Assembly (NCBI GenBank): GCA_028285305.1
Contig: JANQPV010000014.1
Span: 124,001 to 188,000 of the forward strand
DNA from: Alphaproteobacteria bacterium
Lineage (GTDB): Bacteria > Pseudomonadota > Alphaproteobacteria > SMXP01
Direction: 5' to 3'
Length of the DNA: 64,000 nt
Part shown: positions 36,403 through 45,294 of the stretch, piece by piece
How the letters are laid out: each line of letters begins with the position of its first letter
Position numbering within the stretch: the stretch's first letter is position 1
Position numbers and translations under genes: made by a program
Notes under the pieces: model-generated
The model's database searches: none
Told to the model about the DNA's origin: nothing
What the model saw: the letters and a program-made list of their open reading frames with translations, nothing else

Positions 36403-36918
36403 CTAGTTCCAACCGAGACGCTGCTCCAACTCGTTCAGCCGGAGACTTGCGATCTTGTGTATTTCCTGGATGGCGATTTCAAACTCCCTAGATGGCGTGT
36501 TTTTAATCCGCTCACGAAATTCTTCCAGAATCCTCGTCTTGTCTAATCCCTTAACCGCGATAACGAATGGGAAACCGAACTTTAGGTCATATTCCGTGTT
36601 CAGTGTCTGGAACTCCGCCCCCTCTTCCGGTGTGCAACTGTTCAGGCCCGCTCCCGCTTGTTCTTCAGTTGAGAATGTGGATAAGCTTTCGCCTAAGGAG
36701 ACGCGGACCGCCAGGTGTGGATGTGCACGAATCAAGCCGGTCTTTTCTTCCCGGCTGGCATCATCGACGATGTTTTTCATAACGCTCGAAATCTCGCCAA
36801 ACTCAAGCCCTACCTCGTTATCCAGTTTAGCCCACGCCCGCTCGGCGACCCACTGAGAGTCTTCGTATATGGCACCAAATGCGCTTACAAACTCTTCTGA
36901 GTTCTTCGGTAGCGGCAC
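36403..36918 (-). CDS. uraD: OHCU decarboxylase
   Basis: 171 residues, starting at GTG 36918 with AAAGGA in good position. Contains the OHCU decarboxylase blocks IRAHPHLAV (catalytic His), SLSTFSTEEQAGAGLNSCTP and NTEYDLKFGFPFVIAVKG. Converts 2-oxo-4-hydroxy-4-carboxy-5-ureidoimidazoline to (S)-allantoin. Partner enzyme UraH lies in the other operon at 52656, so the two halves of urate breakdown depend on co-regulation of both operons. Confidence 0.95.
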   Translation of the reverse strand: MPLPKNSEEFVSAFGAIYEDSQWVAERAWAKLDNEVGLEFGEISSVMKNIVDDASREEKTGLIRAHPHLAVRVSLGESLSTFSTEEQAGAGLNSCTPEEGAEFQTLNTEYDLKFGFPFVIAVKGLDKTRILEEFRERIKNTPSREFEIAIQEIHKIASLRLNELEQRLGWN

Positions 36919-36989
36919 CTTTTTTCCTTTCTCATCAGCACAATCTCTTTCGCAGGTCTATTCGAGAGAGTTGCTTTGAAGCTTCTTCT

Positions 36990-37901
36990 TCATGTTCGGC
37001 GAAATGGATGCACTGCCTGCCAGTGATGGGCAATTTCCGCTCGCGTACACAACCAAATATCAGGATACTGTTTGACATGCTCCAAGAAACGCTTGAGGCC
37101 CGCAGCACGCCCCGGTCTTCCTGCCAGCCGGCAATGCAGTCCGACGGACATCATTTTTGGTGAGGTATCGCCCTCCCTATACAGGAAGTCGAACGTATCC
37201 TTGAGGTAGGTAAAGAAATCATCCCCTTGCACAAACCCATGCATATTTACGAAGCGCATATCGTTGACATCGAGAGTATACGGAATAATCAAAAGAGGTT
37301 TTCCGTCGTAGCTTTCCCAATACGGCAGATCGTCGTTGTAATCGTCAGCACAGTAGAGAAAGCGACCGTCTTCCGCCACGAGACGTTTTGTATTTGGGCT
37401 GGTTCGGCCCGTGTACCACCCGATGGGAGTCTCTCCGAGGGCTGTGAAGATGTCCATCGCCTTACGTAGGTGATCGCGCTCCTCGTCTTCGCCAACATGC
37501 TGATAGTTTATCCACTTGTAGCCGTGCGAACAGATCTCGTGCCGTTCTTGTTTGAACACTTGAACCAGTTCCGGGTATCGTTCCAGCGCGCTAGCCACCG
37601 CGAAGATCGTAATGGGAACTTCATAATCTCGAAACAGAGCGAGAAGGCGCCACACCCCTGACCGGCTGCCATACTCATAGAGTGACTCCATGCTGTGATG
37701 CCGTGCCCCTTCGAATTGAACAGCATTTATGATTTCTGACAAGAATGTTTCGGAGCCAACGTCCCCGTGAAGGATGGATTGTTCGCCGCCCTCTTCATAG
37801 TTGAGCACAAATTGGACGGCGAGCTTGGCTCCGTTCGGCCATTTGGGGTCCGGCCACGCACCACGATACCCCTTTAGGTCTCGCGGATACTCCGCGTGCA
37901 T
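36990..37901 (-). CDS. puuE: Allantoinase PuuE (polysaccharide-deacetylase fold)
   Basis: 303 residues from the ATG at 37901; a GTG at 37922 would add seven residues. The N-terminal YPRDLKGYRGAWPDPKWPNG and EYGSRSGVWRLLALF identify the cofactor-independent PuuE type in the NodB-fold family, not the amidohydrolase allantoinase. EICSHGYKW, GWYTGRTSPNTKRLV and MMSVGLHCRLAGRPGRAAGL are further family motifs. Opens the allantoin ring to allantoate. Downstream of the P450 and upstream of uraD. Confidence 0.94.
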   Translation of the reverse strand: MHAEYPRDLKGYRGAWPDPKWPNGAKLAVQFVLNYEEGGEQSILHGDVGSETFLSEIINAVQFEGARHHSMESLYEYGSRSGVWRLLALFRDYEVPITIFAVASALERYPELVQVFKQERHEICSHGYKWINYQHVGEDEERDHLRKAMDIFTALGETPIGWYTGRTSPNTKRLVAEDGRFLYCADDYNDDLPYWESYDGKPLLIIPYTLDVNDMRFVNMHGFVQGDDFFTYLKDTFDFLYREGDTSPKMMSVGLHCRLAGRPGRAAGLKRFLEHVKQYPDIWLCTRAEIAHHWQAVHPFRRT

Positions 37902-37937
37902 CTTCTTGTTCTCTCTAGCCACTCTTCGCTTGTCTCT

Positions 37938-39197
37938 CTAGCATTCTAGCGGCAATTCCTTCAGTCCACGGAATACAATGCTGTCTCTATAGTCTGCTGT
38001 CGTGTCGGGCGAAACAAGGAAATCGGTATGTTCCAGCAAGACTTCCAACATCACCCTTAGGTCGAGCCGCGCCAAGTGCATTCCAAGGCACAGATGCTCT
38101 CCGATACCGAACGCCATATGATCGGCCGCGCCGCGCGTGATGTCAAAAGAGTTCGGATCTTTGAACACCATCTCGTCGCGATTTGCCGAGCCATACAGCA
38201 AACCAACTTTATCTCCTGCGCACAAATGCGTCCCGCTAATTTCTGTGTCGTGTCCGGCAAAACGATGGAAGAGCTGCAGGGGGGCGTCGAAGCGTAACAT
38301 TTCCTCAACTGCCGCCGAAACGGTCACTTGTCCCTCACTCAGCGCTGCAAACTGATCGGGATGATTTATCAACGCCCAAACGCCATTTCCCAATGCATTT
38401 ACAGTCGCTTCATGACCTGCATTCAGAAGAAAGATGCACATGGTGATGCACTCGTCCAAAGAGATCTGATCCTCGTCTTGGTTTGGGCCGACCTTGGCCG
38501 CGAGCCGCGAAATCAGATCATCCTTAGGCGCCTTCCGACGTGCGACCACATGTTCGGTCATCAGCTCAGAGAAAGATTTAGCAGCCGCCTCCGCATCGAC
38601 AAGCGCGCCTTCTTCGGTCTCAGGTTCGTACGCCTTGGTGATTTGATCAGCATACATCCTTAGACTATCTTGGTCCTGCACCGGAACGCCCAAGAGTTCG
38701 GCAATGACCGCAACGCTGACCGGCACAGCAAAATCGGATAACAGGTCCATCACACCTTGATGTGCAAGTGAAGACAGTCTCTTGGACGCTATGTCTCTTA
38801 TTCGTCCTTCCAAAGACTCAATGTTCTTGAGCTTCAAATCGGTGAAGACCGCTTGGCGTAGCCTCCGGTGTGTTCGTCCGTCCTTCTCTAGGAGGTTGCT
38901 TGCCACGTATCGTTCGAAGTACGGCATGTTCGGACGCGTTTCCGCCGGAGAACCCTGAAGCGTGAGTTTTGACCTAAGGGCCTCGGGCGCTTGCCTCACA
39001 AATTGCTCGCTAGACGCTATTTGTCGTATGTCCGCATGCCGCGAGGCCAAGTACATGTCCCATGGCGCATAGTAGTAAAGACCCGGCAATTGCCGGAGCG
39101 CTGCGTACGTTGGGTAAGGGTCTGCTCGAAACGCGGCAGAATGAGGCTGAAACACCTCCTCCGTGTACATGTCTTTTACTTTGTCTGACACGACCAT
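37938..39197 (-). CDS. Cytochrome P450
   Basis: 419 residues, soluble bacterial class. I-helix oxygen-binding LLNAGHEATVN (about 255; A-G-x-E-A-T), ExxR in EMLR, and heme-binding loop FGIGEHLCLGMHLAR with the axial Cys370. The heme loop has I instead of the usual aromatic/G pair (FGxGxHxC is otherwise intact). Between nupC (17 bases) and puuE (36 bases), same strand, so it looks like an operon member. No ferredoxin or reductase gene is near. The substrate is unknown; a methylated or alkylated purine is one guess supported only by context. Confidence 0.93.
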   Translation of the reverse strand: MVVSDKVKDMYTEEVFQPHSAAFRADPYPTYAALRQLPGLYYYAPWDMYLASRHADIRQIASSEQFVRQAPEALRSKLTLQGSPAETRPNMPYFERYVASNLLEKDGRTHRRLRQAVFTDLKLKNIESLEGRIRDIASKRLSSLAHQGVMDLLSDFAVPVSVAVIAELLGVPVQDQDSLRMYADQITKAYEPETEEGALVDAEAAAKSFSELMTEHVVARRKAPKDDLISRLAAKVGPNQDEDQISLDECITMCIFLLNAGHEATVNALGNGVWALINHPDQFAALSEGQVTVSAAVEEMLRFDAPLQLFHRFAGHDTEISGTHLCAGDKVGLLYGSANRDEMVFKDPNSFDITRGAADHMAFGIGEHLCLGMHLARLDLRVMLEVLLEHTDFLVSPDTTADYRDSIVFRGLKELPLEC

Positions 39198-39214
39198 TCT
39201 TTGTTACGCTTGTT

Positions 39215-40474
39215 CTACGCGAACGATAAAAAGAGACTGGCCAGCGCCGCGCTCATCAGATTCGCAAGGGTACCGGCGAGGACAACCTTCAAACCCAGGC
39301 GGGCGATATCGGGCTTTCGGCTTGGTGCCATGCTCCCCAGACCGCCAAGCAGGATGGCGAGCCCGCTCAAATTTGCAAACCCGCACAGTGCGAAGGTCAA
39401 GACCGCATTTGTCTTATCGCTTAATTGATCTGCAACCTGAGACAAATTCGCGTAGGCGATGAACTCATTGAGAATGACCTTTTGACCCAGATAATTGCCC
39501 GCGGTGACTGCCTCTTCCCATGGGATGCCGATGATGTAGCAGATTGGCGCAAAGAGATACCCAAAGATAAGCTCCAAGGAAAGCGAGGGGAATCCGACCA
39601 ATGCGCCGACGCCGCCCACAATTCCATTGAGCAAAGCGATGAGAGAGACGAAGGCCAGCAGCATGGCGCCGACGGTCACCGCAATAAGAAGACCCGCCGC
39701 GGCGCCGTTGGCCGCCGCCTCAATTACGTTCGCTGCCTTATCTTCCGTGATCGATGTGGGCGGCGCATTGGGGTCCGGCTCCAATGGCGCTTCCGTTTCA
39801 GGCACCAGAATCTTGGCCATGAGCAAACCGCCCGGGGCCGCCATAAACGCCGCAGGGATCAAGTAGTCCAAGCTGATGCCCAATCCGGCATATCCGATCA
39901 GAATGGCGCCGGTCACTGTCGCCAAACCGGTCGACATCACGGCAAAGAGTTGTGACCGCGTTAATTTGGGGATGTACGGACGAATTGTGAGGGGCGCTTC
40001 GACCATACCCACAAAAATTGCGGCGGCCGCATTTACGGACTCTATTTTTGATGCGCCGGAAATGATTTGTAAGAACCCGCCAATCCACCTGATGAAGAGG
40101 GGCATAATCCGCAAGTGGTAGAGAACAGCGACCAGAGAAGCGACAAAAACAATCAAAGGCAAAACGCGAAACGCGATTATAAAGTTCTTGGACGGATCGC
40201 CGAGATCTCCGAACAGAAAAATGATACCCTCGTCCGCATAGGTGATAATTTGATTGACGCCATTCGCCGTGACGGACAGGACCACTTCGCCAATCGGCGT
40301 CAGAATCACGAAGGCCGCGATACCCGCCTGGAGGGCAAGCAATGACACAACCGTTCGAATGTTTATAGCCGTCTTTTTTTCGGACAGGACGAAAGCGGCC
40401 AACAAAATGATGGCAACCCCCAAATAGCCGCTCTCGATCATCGATTCAAATTCACCTATTCCGAGAAGCTCCAT
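39215..40474 (-). CDS. nupC: Concentrative nucleoside transporter (CNT/NupC family)
   Basis: 419 residues from the ATG at 40474, 10 bases after the ALDH stop. Polytopic, with the CNT core FVGMVEAPLTIRPYIPKLTR (QAPL-type re-entrant loop; here VEAPL), STGLATVTGAILIGY, PEEAVTAGNYLG-like EEAVTAGNYLGQKVILNEF and a final ALCGFANLSGLAILLGGLG. H+ or Na+ symport of nucleosides across the inner membrane. It supplies the substrate for the nucleoside phosphorylase and deaminase genes nearby. Confidence 0.93.
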   Translation of the reverse strand: MELLGIGEFESMIESGYLGVAIILLAAFVLSEKKTAINIRTVVSLLALQAGIAAFVILTPIGEVVLSVTANGVNQIITYADEGIIFLFGDLGDPSKNFIIAFRVLPLIVFVASLVAVLYHLRIMPLFIRWIGGFLQIISGASKIESVNAAAAIFVGMVEAPLTIRPYIPKLTRSQLFAVMSTGLATVTGAILIGYAGLGISLDYLIPAAFMAAPGGLLMAKILVPETEAPLEPDPNAPPTSITEDKAANVIEAAANGAAAGLLIAVTVGAMLLAFVSLIALLNGIVGGVGALVGFPSLSLELIFGYLFAPICYIIGIPWEEAVTAGNYLGQKVILNEFIAYANLSQVADQLSDKTNAVLTFALCGFANLSGLAILLGGLGSMAPSRKPDIARLGLKVVLAGTLANLMSAALASLFLSFA

Positions 40475-40484
40475 ACCGCGCAGA

Positions 40485-42866
40485 TCAATCCCCAAACGGC
40501 AGCCAAATGGTCTTCACCTGGGTCGCACGTCTCAAGAACGTCTCCCCTTCCCCAGCGTTCGGCGACGCCCAATCTCTTGTTCTGCCGAGGTTAACCCAGG
40601 TTCGTTTCAAATTGCCAACCGAATTTTCTTGCACCATCTTGCTTCCGGCTGACGAGCCAAAGTACCACACGGCATCCACGTCATTATGCTCGGATAGTGT
40701 CTTCGCCAAACTGTCTCGGTCGCCGGTCAGCAGATTCAGCACGCCGGAGGGAACATCCGACGTTTCCCAGATTTGATAGAAATCGGTGGCGACCAGAGGG
40801 TATCGTTCAGACGGCACGATGACGCAGCGATTGCCCATCGCCAAAGCGGGCGCAAAAAGAGACACAAAAGACAAGAGCGGATGTTCGTCCGGACATAGGA
40901 TTCCTATCACTCCAACCGGTTCGTTTACAGACAAAACAGTGTTTCTTTGGGGTGGTGTGTGTGTGACCCCATCATGTTTGTCCGCCCAAGCGCCGTAGGT
41001 GAAGAGGCGTGACAATGATGCCTTCACTTCTTGTTGCGCGGCCTTCTTCGTTATGCCCGTCGAAGACTTGAGCCTATCCACAAACTCCGATTCCCGATAT
41101 CCGAGATTCTCCGCGAGGAAGTATAGAATCTGGGATCGATTGAACGCCGTGGCGGACGCCCATCCCGCCGCCTGTCGCGCCGCCTCGACTGCATTGCGCA
41201 CATCTTTGCGGTTGCTTTCACTCACGCGACCAATGACGCTACCGTTTGCGTCCGTAACATGTCTTGTACGTCCACCGTCAGGCCTCGACTGTTTTCCGCC
41301 AACGTAGTTTTTGGCCGTTCGGTCGATTTGATCAGAAAGAGAGCGGGAGGAGGCGGGACCGGAATTCGAGACGGCCTCAGGTGTTGCCGCCGACAGCCAT
41401 TCGTCTTTTGGTGCCATGTATTCGAGCATGCCCGCCTTTCCTCCTTCCCGTCCGAAACCGGACTCACGGTAGCCTCCAAACGCGCAGGCGGCGTCAAATG
41501 CATTGGCCGTATTGATCCAAACGACGCCGCACTGCAAACGCGATGCCACGTCGAGAGCCCGATTGGCGGTCTCCGACCATACGCTGGCCGCCAGGCCATA
41601 CCGCGTATTGTTCGCAAGCGTGACGGCCTCCGGAAGCGTACGGAACGTCATGACGCTCAAGACAGGGCCAAATATCTCCTCACACACGGCCTCGAAGCTC
41701 GGCGCGACGTCCAGCAATAGGGTGGGCGGGAAATAGTAACCGGACGTGGGCGCCGGATTATCAGGCTGCCAGACCGTGGCGCCTTCCGTCTGCGCACGGT
41801 TTACAAATGCGCGGATGCGCTCGATCTGCGCCTCGCTCACGATCGCGCCCATGTCCACGGACTTGTCCAGAGGATCGCCCAAGCGCAGTGTTTCGAGCCG
41901 GCGCTTAATCTTTGTGATGAACGCCTCGGCGACACTTTCCTCGACGAGCAGACGGGATCCGGCGCAACACACTTCCCCTTGATTGAACCAAATCGAGTCG
42001 ACCATGCCTTCCACGGCGCCGTCCAAATCCGCATCGTCAAAAACGATGAAGGGGGATTTTCCTCCGAGTTCGAGCGTCAGTGTTTTCTCGGAACCAGCTG
42101 TTTGCGTGCGGATATATTTTCCCACGCTGGTGGAGCCTGTAAACGCGATCTTTGCAATGTCTGGGTGATCGACAAGATGGCGTCCCGTTTCCCCATCGCC
42201 AGTCACGATATTGAAGACACCTTCCGGGAGCTGCGCCTCTTGGCACAACGTTGCAAAGTAGAGGGCCGTCAAACTGGTTTGTTCGGCGGGTTTTAGGACC
42301 ACCGTGTTGCCGGCCGCCAAAGCCGGTGCGATCTTCCAAGCGAGCATCAAAAACGGAAAGTTCCACGGGATAATCTGTCCAACGACGCCCAACGACTGAT
42401 AACGCGGGAATTCTTGGGCGACCAGGTGCGCCCATCCCGCATGATAATAGAAATGGCGCGCCGCAAGGGGGATATCCACATCCCTCGATTCCCGGATCGG
42501 CTTGCCGTTGTCCAGACTTTCAAGGACCGCTAAGAACCGGCTGCTCTTTTGAATTTGCCGGGCAAGGGCATAAAGGTATTTGGCTCTCTCGAAGGGTGCC
42601 AACGACGACCAGCTTTGGTGGGCGGCTTTTGCGGCTCCAACAGCTCCGTCCACATCTGTTTTTCCTGCCGCACTGAAGCGCGCAAGCCGTTCTCCGGTTG
42701 CGGGGTTGCCCGCGTCGATTGGATTGGACTCGCTGGCCTTGGTCCAAGTGCCGTTGATGAACAGCCCAATCGGATCGTCCTGTTTACCCAGCCAATCCCG
42801 GACAAAAGTGGCGTCCTCGGGAGCAGGACCGTAGGCCATTGTATCGAATATCTCGGCAACGCTCAT
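40485..42866 (-). CDS. ALDH16-type aldehyde dehydrogenase with degenerate second module
   Basis: 793 residues, much longer than a normal ALDH (~480). The first module is complete: GVVGQIIPWNFPFLMLAWK, general base Glu266 in LELGGKSP and nucleophile Cys300 in NQGEVCCAGSR, CEEIFGPVLSV. The second, from about residue 530, starts like an ALDH (AKNYVGGKQ, VEAARQAAGWA, GVIGILCPDEHPLLSFVSLF, GVLNLLTGD) but ends soon after the region where the Glu would sit and has no catalytic cysteine. This is the ALDH16 architecture known from some bacteria and animals. Next to deoC it most likely oxidises acetaldehyde released from deoxyribose 5-phosphate. Confidence 0.9.
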   Translation of the reverse strand: MSVAEIFDTMAYGPAPEDATFVRDWLGKQDDPIGLFINGTWTKASESNPIDAGNPATGERLARFSAAGKTDVDGAVGAAKAAHQSWSSLAPFERAKYLYALARQIQKSSRFLAVLESLDNGKPIRESRDVDIPLAARHFYYHAGWAHLVAQEFPRYQSLGVVGQIIPWNFPFLMLAWKIAPALAAGNTVVLKPAEQTSLTALYFATLCQEAQLPEGVFNIVTGDGETGRHLVDHPDIAKIAFTGSTSVGKYIRTQTAGSEKTLTLELGGKSPFIVFDDADLDGAVEGMVDSIWFNQGEVCCAGSRLLVEESVAEAFITKIKRRLETLRLGDPLDKSVDMGAIVSEAQIERIRAFVNRAQTEGATVWQPDNPAPTSGYYFPPTLLLDVAPSFEAVCEEIFGPVLSVMTFRTLPEAVTLANNTRYGLAASVWSETANRALDVASRLQCGVVWINTANAFDAACAFGGYRESGFGREGGKAGMLEYMAPKDEWLSAATPEAVSNSGPASSRSLSDQIDRTAKNYVGGKQSRPDGGRTRHVTDANGSVIGRVSESNRKDVRNAVEAARQAAGWASATAFNRSQILYFLAENLGYRESEFVDRLKSSTGITKKAAQQEVKASLSRLFTYGAWADKHDGVTHTPPQRNTVLSVNEPVGVIGILCPDEHPLLSFVSLFAPALAMGNRCVIVPSERYPLVATDFYQIWETSDVPSGVLNLLTGDRDSLAKTLSEHNDVDAVWYFGSSAGSKMVQENSVGNLKRTWVNLGRTRDWASPNAGEGETFLRRATQVKTIWLPFGD

Positions 42867-42889
42867 CGTGGCGGACGTCCTTCTTGTTC

Positions 42890-43894
42890 TTATCCTAGGG
42901 GGTGGCGGTTGGACGCGGAGTATTGTCCGGTCACAAAGTGTTCCAGTTGCCGTTCGATATCGCCAAGAAGACCGGAGGCACCAAAACGAAACAAGTGTGG
43001 ACTAAGCCACATATCGCCCAACTCTTCCTTGACAAGAATAAGGTAAGTCAACGCGTCTTTCGCATTGCGAATACCACCGGCCGGTTTGAACCCGACCTTA
43101 TGTCCCGTGCGTGTTTCGTAGTCGCGTATGGTTCGCATCATGACCAAACTGACGGGAAGTGTGGCATTGACGCTTTCCATGCCGGTCGATGTCTTCACGA
43201 AATCCGCCCCTGCCATCATGCAAGTCATCGACGCTTTGGCGACCTTTGTGTAGGATCCAATCTCGCCGGTTGCGAGGATCGTCTTGAGATGGGCCGAACC
43301 GCAGGCTTCTTTGAACGAACAGACTTCCTCATAGAGCGCTTGCCAGTCGCCTTTGAGGGCATGGCGGCGGGAGATGACGATATCGATTTCTTTTGCACCT
43401 GCCTCGACAGAGTGCTTGATCTCCTCCAGTCTCAAATTGAACGGTGAAAGACCTGCCGGAAAGCCTGTCGAGACCGCAGCAACCGGAACATCCGAGCCCT
43501 TCAGGGCCTCAACAGCTGCAGCAATCATTTCGTGGTAGACACACACAGCGCCCGTCGTGATCTGACGATCCGCCATGCCGAGGGCCTTTAGTAAGTCTAA
43601 TCGAACTGGATTGCGCGCTTTGGCACACAGCCGGCGCACACGTCCTTCGGTGTCGTCTCCAGCCAAAGTGGTCAAATCAATGCAAGTTATCGCCTTGAGC
43701 AGCCACGCCGCCTGCCATTCCTTTTTTAAGGATCTGCGGCCGGACAATGAAGCGATGCGCCGATCCGCAGCAGACCGATTCACTCGGATGGTCTCAATCA
43801 GCTTAGCATCGAAAGGAATACCGCGATTTGATCCCTGATCCAGGTAATGGACTTTTTCAGACGTTTCATTGGGCTCTTGGTGCATATGTTCCAT
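42890..43894 (-). CDS. deoC: Deoxyribose-phosphate aldolase
   Basis: 334 residues from the ATG at 43894; a longer in-frame ATG at 44026 would run into deoB. TIM-barrel DeoC with LLKAITCIDLTTLAGDDTEG, Schiff-base lysine in GADFVKTSTG, and KPAGGIRNAKDALTYL. The ~50 N-terminal residues exceed E. coli DeoC; this long form is common in proteobacteria and animals. Cleaves 2-deoxyribose 5-phosphate to glyceraldehyde 3-phosphate and acetaldehyde. 25 bases after deoB, 23 before the ALDH. Confidence 0.95.
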   Translation of the reverse strand: MEHMHQEPNETSEKVHYLDQGSNRGIPFDAKLIETIRVNRSAADRRIASLSGRRSLKKEWQAAWLLKAITCIDLTTLAGDDTEGRVRRLCAKARNPVRLDLLKALGMADRQITTGAVCVYHEMIAAAVEALKGSDVPVAAVSTGFPAGLSPFNLRLEEIKHSVEAGAKEIDIVISRRHALKGDWQALYEEVCSFKEACGSAHLKTILATGEIGSYTKVAKASMTCMMAGADFVKTSTGMESVNATLPVSLVMMRTIRDYETRTGHKVGFKPAGGIRNAKDALTYLILVKEELGDMWLSPHLFRFGASGLLGDIERQLEHFVTGQYSASNRHPLG

Positions 43895-43919
43895 GTTCGT
43901 CCGTCTACCGCTTTGCCCC

Positions 43920-45137
43920 CTAGAGAAAGGATGTCCCAATCGGCATAGGAGCCATGGACAGATGGCTGGCCATGGATTGCGCAATGTCGGCAAATGTATC
44001 CCGCCGGCCGATGTTTTGAGGTTCAATGCTTGGGCCCAAAGCTATCACTGGAACATACTCCCGGGTATGATCCGTACCGGGCCACGTCGGGTCGCAGCCA
44101 TGATCGGCCGTCAAGATCAAGAGGTCGTCTTTTCGCAGAGCATCCGACAATATGGGGACATAAGTATCGAACTCTTCGAGAGCGCTCGCATAACCGGCCA
44201 CGTCTCGCCGGTGCCCATACAGCGTATCAAAGTCCACGAAATTTGCGAAGATAATATCTGCCGGCGCATCGCCCCTAATCTCGCTCAGAAGAGCTTCGAA
44301 AATCGCCCGGTTTCCATGTGCTTTGACCGAACGGGTGGTTCCTTTGTGTGCGAATATATCCGACACTTTGCCGATCGCGACGACAGACCCTCCGCCTTCT
44401 GCACACTGTTCAAGGATGGTTGGTGCAGGAGGAGGTGTCGAATAATCGCGGCGATTGCCAGTCCGTTGAAATGATTGAGGCGACGATCCGATGAAGGGGC
44501 GCGCAATGACACGCCCTATGTTGTACTCGTCCACCAGGGTCCTGACGGTTAGGCAGAGTTCGTACAATCGGTCCAATCCAAAATACTCTTCATGCGCAGC
44601 AATCTGAAAGACGGAGTCGGCGGAGGTGTAAACAATCGGTTTCCCACTGCGTACATGTTCTTCCCCCAATTCCTCAATAATTGTCGTGCCCGAGGCGTGA
44701 CAATTTCCCAGGAACCCAGGCACGTCCGCATCCCGTTTAATTCGCTCCAAGAGCTCTGCCGGAAACGATTTCTCCCGGTCCGTGAAGTACCCCCAATGAA
44801 ACTCGACTGGAACGCCCGCCATCTCCCAGTGACCGCTGGGGGTATCTTTGCCGAAGCTGCGCTCCTGTGCGAATCCATACTTTGCGGTGAAAGGTTCGCC
44901 GCCCGTTTTGCCGTTCGAGATCCCTGCCGCTTGCTCCGCGGCCGCCAAAAACCCCAAACGCGCCAAATTGGGGACCGAAAGAGGCCCTTGTCTCAGATCC
45001 GCCCGGTCAGCGCGTCCATTCGCGCACCATTGCAAGATATGACCAAAGGTATTGGCCCCCTCGTCACCGAACGCCTTGGCATCAGGGCTTGCCCCTACCC
45101 CAAGCGAGTCCAATACCGCTACAATGGCCCGGGCCAT
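43920..45137 (-). CDS. deoB: Phosphopentomutase
   Basis: 405 residues, alkaline-phosphatase-superfamily mutase: metal-site AIVAVLDSLGVGASPDA at the N-terminus, GDEGANTFGHI, NFVDFDTLYGHRRDVAGYA and TADHGCDPTWPGTDHTREYV. Interconverts (deoxy)ribose 1- and 5-phosphate, taking the sugar released by the nucleoside phosphorylase. First gene of the long minus-strand array; its upstream region, shared with the GntR gene, carries TTGTTTACAA at 45240. Confidence 0.96.
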   Translation of the reverse strand: MARAIVAVLDSLGVGASPDAKAFGDEGANTFGHILQWCANGRADRADLRQGPLSVPNLARLGFLAAAEQAAGISNGKTGGEPFTAKYGFAQERSFGKDTPSGHWEMAGVPVEFHWGYFTDREKSFPAELLERIKRDADVPGFLGNCHASGTTIIEELGEEHVRSGKPIVYTSADSVFQIAAHEEYFGLDRLYELCLTVRTLVDEYNIGRVIARPFIGSSPQSFQRTGNRRDYSTPPPAPTILEQCAEGGGSVVAIGKVSDIFAHKGTTRSVKAHGNRAIFEALLSEIRGDAPADIIFANFVDFDTLYGHRRDVAGYASALEEFDTYVPILSDALRKDDLLILTADHGCDPTWPGTDHTREYVPVIALGPSIEPQNIGRRDTFADIAQSMASHLSMAPMPIGTSFL

Positions 45138-45239
45138 GTTTCGTTCTTCCTAAACCAGCTCTTACGGGTACTCAGGATTGAACCCTCCAGGCAGACGGAC
45201 ACCTGATCGCCCTTATACCCAACACAAAAACGAGAAAAA

Positions 45240-45249
45240 TTGTTTACAA
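45240..45249. promoter_or_regulatory. Candidate GntR/FCD operator (site 1)
   Basis: TTGTTTACAA, an inverted repeat with two central bases, in the divergent region between deoB (103 bases away) and the GntR gene (46 bases away). The same TTGT-N2-ACAA core is found at 53076 and 56925. On the deoB side, GGTATAAGG near 45213 resembles a -10 element. The regulator would control both its own gene and the deoB array. Confidence 0.5.
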
Positions 45250-45294
45250 ACTGACACGATATTGTAGGGATTAGAAGACTTCAACGACAAGAAA

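Noticed and set aside
45138-45294. Purine riboswitch in the deoB/GntR leader
   Set aside because: No purine-aptamer-like three-way junction could be seen; the region is short and better explained by a protein operator.
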